Source of the DNA: Gammaproteobacteria bacterium
Lineage (GTDB): Bacteria > Pseudomonadota > Gammaproteobacteria > DSM-16500
Assembly (NCBI GenBank): GCA_021323555.1
Contig: JAJONP010000037.1
Location: 1-31,415, forward strand
Length of the DNA stretch: 31,415 nucleotides
Direction: 5' to 3'
This document shows positions 25,089 to 31,415 of the stretch, piece by piece. Each line of letters opens with the position of its first letter. Position 1 is the stretch's first letter. The position numbers and the translations under genes are program-made. Below the pieces are notes generated by a model that was given only the letters and a program-made list of their open reading frames with translations, was not told the DNA's origin and made no database searches.

Positions 25089-26108
25089 TTATTTTTTTCC
25101 TTCTTCAAGTGATTTAACACGTTTCACTAATTGATCTAATTGACGCACTCGAGCACTGTCTTTGCGCCATTGTTTGTTAGTCACTAAACCACCTACTCCT
25201 GATGAATAAATCCCAGAGGTACGGATAGACTTAGTCACTGCTGTCATCCCTGTTACCATGACGTTATCTGCGATTGTCAAATGGCCTGCAAACCCTGTTC
25301 CACCACCCACAAGGCAATTTTTACCAATCACTGTGCTGCCGGAGACGCCAACACAGCCTGCCAATGCTGAATATTCGCCAATCCGCACATTATGACCAAT
25401 TTGAATTAAATTATCGAGTTTTACGCCTTTTTCAATCACAGTATCTTCTATAGCGCCTCGATCAATCGTGCAATTTGCGCCAATCTCTACCTCGTCTTCA
25501 ATCGTCACGGATCCTAACTGCGGCACCTTATGCCAAACACCTTGGTGTTTGGCAATACCAAAGCCATCGCTGCCAATGACTGTACCGCTTGCAATCGAAA
25601 CACGCTGACCTATTTTAATATTGTGGTAAAGCGTCACATTAGGATGCAAATGGGATGCCTCACCGATCACAGAAAAATCGCCTATGACACATCCCGATCC
25701 TACTACAGTATGCGCAGATAGAATCACATAATCACCTAGTACGCAGTGTGCACCAACACTTGCTGTTGGATCAATTTGGCAATGCTGGCCTATCACGGCT
25801 GTTGGATGAATACCTATTTTTGCTTTGGGTCTATTATCAAAAAATATTGCGATTTGTGAATAAGTATAATACGGATCGCGACTTATAAGAGCATTCACTG
25901 GACATATGTCAGCATCATTCGCTAATAAAATAACAGCAGAGGCTTTTGTTTCTGACAAGTACTTTTTATATAACACATTATTTAAAAAAGTGATTCGGCC
26001 AACCTGCGCTTGCTGAATGGTACACACGCCATCAATTAAACAATGGGGATCCCCTTTGATCGTAACGTCTAACCCTTTTGTTAATTCAGATAATGTATAT
26101 TGCTTCAT
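25089..26108 (-). CDS. lpxD: UDP-3-O-(3-hydroxyacyl)glucosamine N-acyltransferase
   Basis: Third acylation-stage enzyme of lipid A synthesis; adds the N-linked 3-hydroxyacyl chain. The 339-aa protein has the N-terminal uridine-binding domain (to about residue 95), hexapeptide repeats, catalytic His239 in LIQIGHNVRIGEYSALAG at the E. coli number, and a C-terminal helix (RVRQLDQLVKRVKSLEEG). The ATG has only a weak GAG-type ribosome site. The gene lies between two oppositely oriented MITEs (C downstream, D upstream), breaking the tight skp-lpxD-fabZ arrangement normal for this cluster. Confidence 0.97.
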   Translation of the reverse strand: MKQYTLSELTKGLDVTIKGDPHCLIDGVCTIQQAQVGRITFLNNVLYKKYLSETKASAVILLANDADICPVNALISRDPYYTYSQIAIFFDNRPKAKIGIHPTAVIGQHCQIDPTASVGAHCVLGDYVILSAHTVVGSGCVIGDFSVIGEASHLHPNVTLYHNIKIGQRVSIASGTVIGSDGFGIAKHQGVWHKVPQLGSVTIEDEVEIGANCTIDRGAIEDTVIEKGVKLDNLIQIGHNVRIGEYSALAGCVGVSGSTVIGKNCLVGGGTGFAGHLTIADNVMVTGMTAVTKSIRTSGIYSSGVGGLVTNKQWRKDSARVRQLDQLVKRVKSLEEGKK

Positions 26109-26154
26109 AAAAAACTCATACGCTACGCTATTTTATATTTCCCATAGTAAGAGA

Positions 26155-26293
26155 GTAATTGTTCACGGGGCTTTTGAGCATGCAAAAAAAGTTCGGATTT
26201 GAACCAAGAAGGAGTATGCGAGCACATTTTTATAAAATTTTCGCACGAGATTGGCCAAATACGGGCTTTGCGTGTGAGAACATGAACGCATAC
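26155..26293 (-). mobile_element. IS66-like MITE, copy D (139 bp, 8-bp TSD)
   Basis: Inserted in reverse relative to B and C. Ends on the plus strand are GTAATTGTTCACG and CATGAACGCATAC, degenerate 13-bp inverted repeats, and GTAAGAGA stands on both sides (26147-26154, 26294-26301). The interior combines the common left part, a GTGCTCGCATAC piece like A and C, and the TTCAAATCCGAAC piece of copy B, so it is a mosaic. It lies between skp and lpxD. Confidence 0.88.
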
Positions 26294-26357
26294 GTAAGAG
26301 AGTTCCTGGCAACCAGAAACTCTCTCCTTTGGCATACAAAAGAATCCCTCAGTAAAA

Positions 26358-26873
26358 TTATTTACTATCAAATTCTTTAGAGACTTGATTGGTAATATCC
26401 GCACCCTCAACTGCATAGATAACCGCTTGAGCATCTAACACTTCCTGGTAATTATTCTTTTTCGCTAAAGAAGAAATAATTTCATTTAACTGTGCTAATA
26501 CATTTTTCATGATTTTATTTTGTTCTTTACGTAAATCATCCTGGAAGGCTGTTGCGTCTTTGGATAAAGAGGATTGGTCATCGCTGATTTTCTTTTCCAA
26601 AGCTTTTTTATCCGAATCACTCATGGTAGATGATTCTTTGTTATGTTTCTCAACTTCTTCTTGCAAAGATTTTTGTGCTGCAATTAACTTATCTTGGCGG
26701 GGTTTAAATTTGCTTTGTAATTGTTTATTTAAAGCCGCAATTTTGGGTGACTTTTGAAATAATTGCTGCACATTAACCACTGCGATAGCAGGTTGTTGGG
26801 TCGCCTCAGCAGCATACACCTGTGTACCGCTAATCAGTAACATTGAACTTGCTACAGCCAAAATTTTTCTCAT
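26358..26873 (-). CDS. skp: Periplasmic chaperone Skp/OmpH
   Basis: Trimeric jellyfish-shaped chaperone that holds unfolded outer membrane proteins on the way to BamA. The 171-aa precursor has a signal peptide (MRKILAVASSMLLISGTQVYA, cleavage after about residue 21), the short beta body (AIAVVNVQQLFQKSPK) and long charged coiled-coil helices (about 45-130) forming the tentacles, closing with EVLDAQAVIYAVEGADIT. An AAGGAAG ribosome site precedes the ATG. It follows bamA with 137 bp in between and may have its own promoter. Confidence 0.95.
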   Translation of the reverse strand: MRKILAVASSMLLISGTQVYAAEATQQPAIAVVNVQQLFQKSPKIAALNKQLQSKFKPRQDKLIAAQKSLQEEVEKHNKESSTMSDSDKKALEKKISDDQSSLSKDATAFQDDLRKEQNKIMKNVLAQLNEIISSLAKKNNYQEVLDAQAVIYAVEGADITNQVSKEFDSK

Positions 26874-26901
26874 AACTTCCTTTCTCCCATAAGATTAATA
26901 A

Positions 26902-26930
26902 AATACACAAAATATTTACAAACTCGTCAA
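26902..26930 (-). promoter_or_regulatory. Predicted internal promoter for skp
   Basis: On the minus strand TTGACG (26925-26930), 17 nt, then TGTATT (26902-26907), about 29 nt before the skp ATG. The -35 is strong, the -10 weak. It would let skp and the lpx genes be expressed apart from uppS-cdsA-bamA. No sigma-E type motif was found by eye. Confidence 0.4.
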
Positions 26931-27010
26931 GCTATTGATACTCCATACAACACTCTAGACTAACATAGTATGTCAGAGGACAGCATGAATTTCTATAGTA
27001 TCCCTTAGGC

Positions 27011-29362
27011 TTAACCAAAATTAGCGCCTAATGAGAAATCAAACACTTGCTCATCATCGCTTAATCTGCCTGTTTGTTCTTGTTTAGCATGAATAGGATT
27101 CATTGCCTTGGCCAAGCTCACGTTAATCGGCCCCATCGGTGTGATCCATGTTGCCTCAAGACCGTACGAAGCGCGTAAATGACCTGAAGCTGTACCGCCC
27201 ACGCTACGATTATCAAAGGTATTATAAGCATTACCACCGCCAATAAACACATTCGTTCGCAAATTATCTGAAATATAATTAGGAAAAATAAGAGCTAACG
27301 TTGCATCAACTAGCACGTTACCGCCTGTAGGATCTTGGTTTGAATCTTTAGGACCTAAGGAGTTAGGGGCATAACCTGGGAGACTCCCTATACCTCCGAA
27401 ATAAAAATTCTTAAAGAAGGGATAGTTTTTAGAACCACCATTAAAACTACTACCATACGCAATATCCCCTTTCATAAGGGTTATAAAATGATCTGTCAAT
27501 GGATAATACCATTTCGTACTGTAACCAAAATTATAATATTTCAACGCTTCACGAGTTGCTGGAAAGAAAACAGTAGCTGATAGTGAATGCAATATGCCGC
27601 TCGTTGGAAAAATCCCTTTATCGCGGCTATCTCGTGAAACACCCATAATTAAATCAAGCTGCTGAAAATGTCGGCCATTACGTGTGACAAAATCATTAAC
27701 CTGTCCTGCAATCTGTGTATTGTGCGGATTCAAATTAACCAATGTTCCTTCGTAGCCATAGCCAACTTGTACTCTATTAAAGACACCTTCTTCTTGGCCA
27801 ATCGGGATCCCATAAACATCAGACGCACTGTATTGATTCGAAGAATAGCTCGATGAAAGATTGGTATTTTTAGGATTAAATTGCGATATATTAAAATTCA
27901 AAGTCCGACTGATACCATCTTGCGTCATATAAGGATTGGTATAATCAATTCCGTAGTAAGATTGGTAGCGGCTCCGTGATAAATTTAAACCTAAGGTATT
28001 CCCTGTGCCAAGAAAGTTCTTTTGATTCAACCCTGCGCTTAAAATAATATGTTCAAATCGTGAATATCCTATACTAACATTCGCCTGCGCTGCATTATCC
28101 TCTTTCACTTTATAATTAATATCGACTTGATCATCGGTACCGGGCACTGGCACAACAGACATCTCGACATCTTTTAAATAAGGCTGTCTACTCAATCGTA
28201 ATTTAGATTGTTGAAGTAATTTGCTCGACACCATGGCTGATTCCATCTGCTCCATCTCACGTCGCAATGTGCCATCATTCGTTTTATTATTATCCGTAAA
28301 ATAAATATGACGCACGTAGCTACGCTTGCCCGGTTTAATATCTAATGTTACAAATACTTCTTTCTTCACATTATCAATAGTAGGTATTAATGAAATTTCC
28401 GTGAAAATATAGCCTTGATTTCCTAATGCATCCGTCATTGCTTTTTCTGTATCAATCAATGCTTGCCGTGAAAAAACATCGCCTGGCTTGACTTGAATCA
28501 GTTTCATCATTTCACTGCGTGGCAAAATCAGATTGCCTGCCAATGCGACACCCTTGACTTTATAAGACACACCTTCATCAACAACAATCGTTAAAAGAAT
28601 AGATTTTCGATCAGGGGTAATCATCACTTGAGATGATTTAACATCAAATTTAATATAACCATGATCTAAATAAAAATTACGTAAATTCGTCAGGCTGGCT
28701 TCTAGTTTTTCTTCTGTGTAACGATCTGTTTGTGAAAAAAACGTAAAAAGTCCAGGTGTAGAAAGAGTTAATTGGTTCACTAAAGTGCTTGTACTATAAG
28801 CATGATTACCAATGAAATTAATACTTCGTATTTTAGCAACTAACCCTTCAGAAATAACAATCGTCACACGAACACGATTGCGTTCCATCGAATTGACAAC
28901 GACATCCACTTGCGCATTATAACGGCCTAATTGGTAATATTGGTTTAACAGGCTTTGTTTTATTTTGTCTAGCACAGCCGCGTTATAACCTCTACCTTCT
29001 ACAATACCTACTCCTTTCATCACTGTTGTCAGTTTATCTTTTGGAATAATAGAATTGCCTATGATTTTTAATTGTCCTATTGTGGGTCTTTCAACGACAT
29101 TAATGACTAGAGTATTATCTTGGCGAGCTAAATTAATACGTTCAAAAAATCCTGTCTCATAGAGGATTTTAATAATTTTTGCTGTTCCACCTGGATGTAA
29201 TGTCTGGCCTTGTCTAATAGGTAAATAACTATAAACTGTATTCGCTGAAACGCGCTCCAACCCTTGAATTTCAATTTTTCGCACCACAAAGGATTCTGCT
29301 GCTAAAACAGTCGAAAAACAGTTCATTATCAAGATAAATAGTAATAGAAATATTTTTTTCAT
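27011..29362 (-). CDS. bamA: Outer membrane protein assembly factor BamA
   Basis: Central Omp85 insertase of the BAM complex. About 783 aa: signal peptide (MKKIFLLLFILIMNCFSTVLA), five POTRA domains (about 22-420, starting FVVRKIEIQGLERVS) and a 16-stranded barrel. An in-frame ATG 9 nt upstream (29371) is possible; the inner ATG gives the usual signal peptide. Two oddities: the loop-6 motif, normally VRGF/Y, reads SLPGYAPNSLGPK (Pro near residue 662 where E. coli has Arg661), and the chain ends FDFSLGANFG, with Gly instead of a terminal aromatic. No frameshift is seen. Neighbours cdsA and skp are as expected, but rseP is missing. Confidence 0.95.
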   Translation of the reverse strand: MKKIFLLLFILIMNCFSTVLAAESFVVRKIEIQGLERVSANTVYSYLPIRQGQTLHPGGTAKIIKILYETGFFERINLARQDNTLVINVVERPTIGQLKIIGNSIIPKDKLTTVMKGVGIVEGRGYNAAVLDKIKQSLLNQYYQLGRYNAQVDVVVNSMERNRVRVTIVISEGLVAKIRSINFIGNHAYSTSTLVNQLTLSTPGLFTFFSQTDRYTEEKLEASLTNLRNFYLDHGYIKFDVKSSQVMITPDRKSILLTIVVDEGVSYKVKGVALAGNLILPRSEMMKLIQVKPGDVFSRQALIDTEKAMTDALGNQGYIFTEISLIPTIDNVKKEVFVTLDIKPGKRSYVRHIYFTDNNKTNDGTLRREMEQMESAMVSSKLLQQSKLRLSRQPYLKDVEMSVVPVPGTDDQVDINYKVKEDNAAQANVSIGYSRFEHIILSAGLNQKNFLGTGNTLGLNLSRSRYQSYYGIDYTNPYMTQDGISRTLNFNISQFNPKNTNLSSSYSSNQYSASDVYGIPIGQEEGVFNRVQVGYGYEGTLVNLNPHNTQIAGQVNDFVTRNGRHFQQLDLIMGVSRDSRDKGIFPTSGILHSLSATVFFPATREALKYYNFGYSTKWYYPLTDHFITLMKGDIAYGSSFNGGSKNYPFFKNFYFGGIGSLPGYAPNSLGPKDSNQDPTGGNVLVDATLALIFPNYISDNLRTNVFIGGGNAYNTFDNRSVGGTASGHLRASYGLEATWITPMGPINVSLAKAMNPIHAKQEQTGRLSDDEQVFDFSLGANFG

Positions 29363-29411
29363 ACATTCCATGACTCAAAAATTGAGGGGACATTATCCAG
29401 AGTTTTACTCA

Positions 29412-30215
29412 TTAAATCCAGTGACAAATCACTAATCCTAGCGCAAAAATGGGTGCTGCTGCTGTTAAACTATCAATCCGATCTAAAATTCCGCCATGCC
29501 CTGGCAATAAATGTCCTGAATCTTTGAGCCCTGCATGGCGTTTCAACATACTTTCAAATAAATCCCCTAGAATGGAAAACAATACTGTTATTAATGAGAA
29601 TAATAATGGAACAGGCCAGCGAGACATTGGAATAACAAGATCAAAAAATCCAAGCAAATTAATGGCGACTGTGGTCAATAGAGCCCCTAACACACCTTCC
29701 CATGTTTTGCCAGGGCTCACTTTAGGGAGCAACTTATGCTTTCCCCATTTTTTACCTATAAAATAAGCACCTGAATCTGCTCCCCAAATCAATAAAAATA
29801 AAAAGAGCAACAGAATGATGCCATTATCAGCCTGACGAATAAAATTCACGGCCAACCAACAGGGAACCAATACAAGCACCCCCATGAAGCCTCGTACAAA
29901 ATTATTTCCCCACCAGGCAACACCTTGCGGATAACATTTCACCAACCCTATCGCGATTATCCAGAAACCAAAGGTGATATATAAAATCGGCATAATAGGA
30001 AGTGAATAGGCTAAAAAAAGCATAAAAATCATAAAAAACGGATAAATACAATTTTGCGGGAATGGCTTGGTTCCTATTAAAAATGACCATTCCCACGCAC
30101 CCCAAATAACGATAAGTCCTGTTAAAATATAAAATGCCTGCGATGAAAGTTTTAACACAAGAAAAACAAAAATAGGGATCAATATTAGCGCTGTGAGTAA
30201 TCGTTGTTTAAGCAT
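29412..30215 (-). CDS. cdsA: Phosphatidate cytidylyltransferase
   Basis: Makes CDP-diacylglycerol from CTP and phosphatidic acid, the product of PlsC encoded at 13932-14705, for phospholipid synthesis. The 267-aa inner-membrane protein has several hydrophobic helices, the SPGKTWEGVLGA segment and the CDS signature KRHAGLKDSGHLLPGHGGIL followed by DRIDS near the C-terminus, with the conserved metal-binding acids. The ATG follows the uppS stop by a single base (TGACATG), so the genes are translationally coupled. bamA starts about 50 bp downstream, where dxr and rseP are often found in other gammaproteobacteria. Confidence 0.96.
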   Translation of the reverse strand: MLKQRLLTALILIPIFVFLVLKLSSQAFYILTGLIVIWGAWEWSFLIGTKPFPQNCIYPFFMIFMLFLAYSLPIMPILYITFGFWIIAIGLVKCYPQGVAWWGNNFVRGFMGVLVLVPCWLAVNFIRQADNGIILLLFLFLLIWGADSGAYFIGKKWGKHKLLPKVSPGKTWEGVLGALLTTVAINLLGFFDLVIPMSRWPVPLLFSLITVLFSILGDLFESMLKRHAGLKDSGHLLPGHGGILDRIDSLTAAAPIFALGLVICHWI

Positions 30216-30216
30216 G

Positions 30217-30978
30217 TCAGGAATCTACCTTCAATTGCTCGCTTGTATACCCAAAACGACGTTCGCGTGTTGAGAAAAATGCAAGCGCATGTGCCAGTTC
30301 ATCGGCATTAAAATCAGGCCATAGCACATCTGTAAAATAAAGTTCTGTATAAGCAAGTTGCCAAAGAATAAAATTACTCAGACGCTTTTCCCCACTGGTG
30401 CGAATAAATAAATCGGGATCAGGTAAATCAGCAAAACTGAGTTTTTTTTGAATGAGTTCTGGCGTCACTATTTGGTTTATCAAACCACCGGCTGCAAACT
30501 CATCGACTATTTGTTGCGCTGCTTGGGTCATATCCCATCGCCCACTATAATTCACAGCTAAAAGTAATTTAAGCCCCGTATTATGACGCGTTAGCATTTC
30601 TACTGTTATAATTTGTTTTTGAAGCTTTTCCTCAAAAGGCACGCGATTGCCAATCACGCGTAATTGAATATTTTGCTCGTGCAATTTCTTCGCTTCGTTT
30701 TCTAACGCAGTAAAAAATAATTGCATTAAATGATTAATTTCTTCTTGAGGACGCCGCCAATTTTCACTGCCAAATGCAAATAAGGTGAGCACCTCAATTT
30801 TTTTTTCCACGCAATACTCGACAACTTTGCGAACGGCATCAATACCTGCTTTATGACCTGCTAGGCGCGGAAGATGTCGTTTCTTGGCCCATCGACCATT
30901 GCCATCCATAATAATGGCAACATGACGGGGAAATAAAATGGCATTTTTTGAATCAGGGAGTTGTGCATCTGTAGTCAT
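30217..30978 (-). CDS. uppS: Undecaprenyl diphosphate synthase
   Basis: Cis-prenyltransferase building C55 undecaprenyl diphosphate from farnesyl and isopentenyl diphosphates, the carrier for peptidoglycan and O-antigen. The 253-aa protein has HVAIIMDGNGRWAKKR with catalytic Asp25, GHKAG, LFAFGSENWRRP, and the C-terminal DLFIRTSGEKRLSNF(ILWQ) and ELYFTDVLWPDF signatures. The ribosome site is weak (AGAG). It is the first gene of the envelope cluster in this window, with a promoter at 31044-31071. frr, pyrH and tsf, usual upstream neighbours, are not there; an Rpn gene is. Confidence 0.97.
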   Translation of the reverse strand: MTTDAQLPDSKNAILFPRHVAIIMDGNGRWAKKRHLPRLAGHKAGIDAVRKVVEYCVEKKIEVLTLFAFGSENWRRPQEEINHLMQLFFTALENEAKKLHEQNIQLRVIGNRVPFEEKLQKQIITVEMLTRHNTGLKLLLAVNYSGRWDMTQAAQQIVDEFAAGGLINQIVTPELIQKKLSFADLPDPDLFIRTSGEKRLSNFILWQLAYTELYFTDVLWPDFNADELAHALAFFSTRERRFGYTSEQLKVDS

Positions 30979-31043
30979 GTAGGCTCTGCGAATAAGTAAG
31001 TCATCTTTTTAGCATCCAGCTCAGGTTCAAATTTGGATGGTTT

Positions 31044-31071
31044 ATTTTACGGAAAAATGTACGCATAGCAA
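31044..31071 (-). promoter_or_regulatory. Predicted promoter of uppS-cdsA-bamA
   Basis: On the minus strand -35 TTGCTA (31066-31071) and -10 TAAAAT (31044-31049) are 16 nt apart, about 65 nt before the uppS ATG and after the stop of the Rpn gene, so the envelope operon can start here. Confidence 0.5.
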
Positions 31072-31120
31072 GCCATAACTTTTCAGTTCTCAATAGACAA
31101 CCCGCTAGCCAACAAGAGGA

Positions 31121-31415
31121 TCATTTTTGAATATCATCTATGGATAATCCTGTTACTTCTTCAATGACTTCGAATGGAATGCCTTTTTGTAACATAGCAC
31201 GAGCAATTTCAATACTTCTTTCGGCTTTTCCTTCGGCTTTTCCTTCGGCTTTTCCTTCTACTTTTCCTTCCGCCTTTCCTTCGGCTTTTCCTGCTCTGAA
31301 TTTACTCGCGAAAATGGTTTTCTCTGTACTGACAATATCCCAGTATTCTTGATAGTAATTAAGTTCACTCGGCGTATAAGAAGATTCTTGTAAAAACGTG
31401 ACAGCTTCTTGTATT
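31121..31415 (-). CDS. Rpn-family PD-(D/E)XK nuclease/putative transposase, C-terminal part
   Basis: The last 97 codons and stop of a gene entering from the right edge. The tail reads ELNYYQEYWDIVSTEKTIF, a run of GKAEG-type repeats, then RSIEIARAMLQKG and a C-terminal IPFEVIEEVTGLSIDDIQK. This arrangement (fxxGxxEGxxEG, then IAxxMLxxGxxxexIxxxTGLSxxEI) is the hallmark of the Rpn/PF12784 family. The nuclease core lies outside the window. The coding repeat of 12 bp at 31220-31291 varies the length of the charged linker. No other recombination gene is adjacent. Confidence 0.85.
   Translation of the reverse strand, partial: IQEAVTFLQESSYTPSELNYYQEYWDIVSTEKTIFASKFRAGKAEGKAEGKVEGKAEGKAEGKAERSIEIARAMLQKGIPFEVIEEVTGLSIDDIQK
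31220..31291 (-). repeat. 12-bp in-frame tandem repeat (six units) in the Rpn gene
   Basis: Six consecutive 12-bp units (plus strand TTCGGCTTTTCC and close variants) encode G-K-A/V-E repeats. Four units are identical and two differ slightly. Unit length is a multiple of three, so slippage changes the linker length without a frameshift. Confidence 0.9.

Noticed and set aside
31220..31291. Short regular repeats as a CRISPR array
   Set aside because: Units are contiguous 12-mers without spacers and lie inside a coding frame encoding GKAE repeats.

Overview
This window looks like chromosome of an AT-rich gammaproteobacterium. Gene content, the lpx/bam cluster, an ATP-type PEP carboxykinase and the many secreted or host-association-flavoured proteins suggest the Legionellales (Legionella/Coxiella-like). 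That placement is an inference from style and synteny, not from a marker search. Almost all genes are intact housekeeping genes; the unusual content lies between them, in small mobile repeats, toxin-antitoxin remnants and lineage-specific genes.

Layout. Positions 1-135 carry the start of an Rpn-type PD-(D/E)XK nuclease gene. Then, mostly on the minus strand: hemA-prfA (4-nt overlap), rplY-pth with its own promoter and a leader hairpin, a yefM-yoeB toxin-antitoxin pair with a textbook TGTACA operator, and rppH-lgt-thyA. dapB runs on the plus strand, followed by an orphan HigA-like antitoxin that keeps only the last codons of a lost toxin. prlC diverges from a plus-strand operon glyQ-glyS-gmhB-plsC. 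A 404-bp gene-poor stretch holds a truncated mobile repeat and a decayed reading frame, and leads into an AAA/DUF4143 ATPase gene. A secreted DUF4015 protein, yggS and pckA follow on the minus strand. An SseB-family gene with an outer-membrane beta-barrel gene lies on the plus strand, then two tandem small secreted Cys-rich paralogues.

The right third (22.3-31 kb) is the envelope biogenesis cluster, read right to left: uppS-cdsA-bamA-skp-lpxD-fabZ-lpxA-lpxB. It supplies the undecaprenyl carrier, CDP-diacylglycerol, the outer-membrane protein insertase, a periplasmic chaperone and the early lipid A pathway. dxr and rseP, common between cdsA and bamA, are absent here. The window ends in the C-terminus of a second Rpn gene with a 12-bp in-frame tandem repeat.

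Main discovery: a family of 118-139 bp non-coding elements (complete at 16360-16477, 24933-25071 and 26155-26293; truncated at 14751-14849). They have about 13-bp terminal inverted repeats of the form GTAANNGTTCACG, and each complete copy is bounded by its own perfect 8-bp target duplication (AAATCAAC, GTTAAATG, GTAAGAGA). Ends and duplication length resemble the IS66 family, so these are probably IS66-derived MITEs. Two of them bracket lpxD inside the lipid A operon. Other notable points are a Met at the acyl-chain ruler position of LpxA, a replaced VRGF motif in BamA, and a 48-bp tandem repeat plus strong hairpin directly before the lpxB ribosome binding site.
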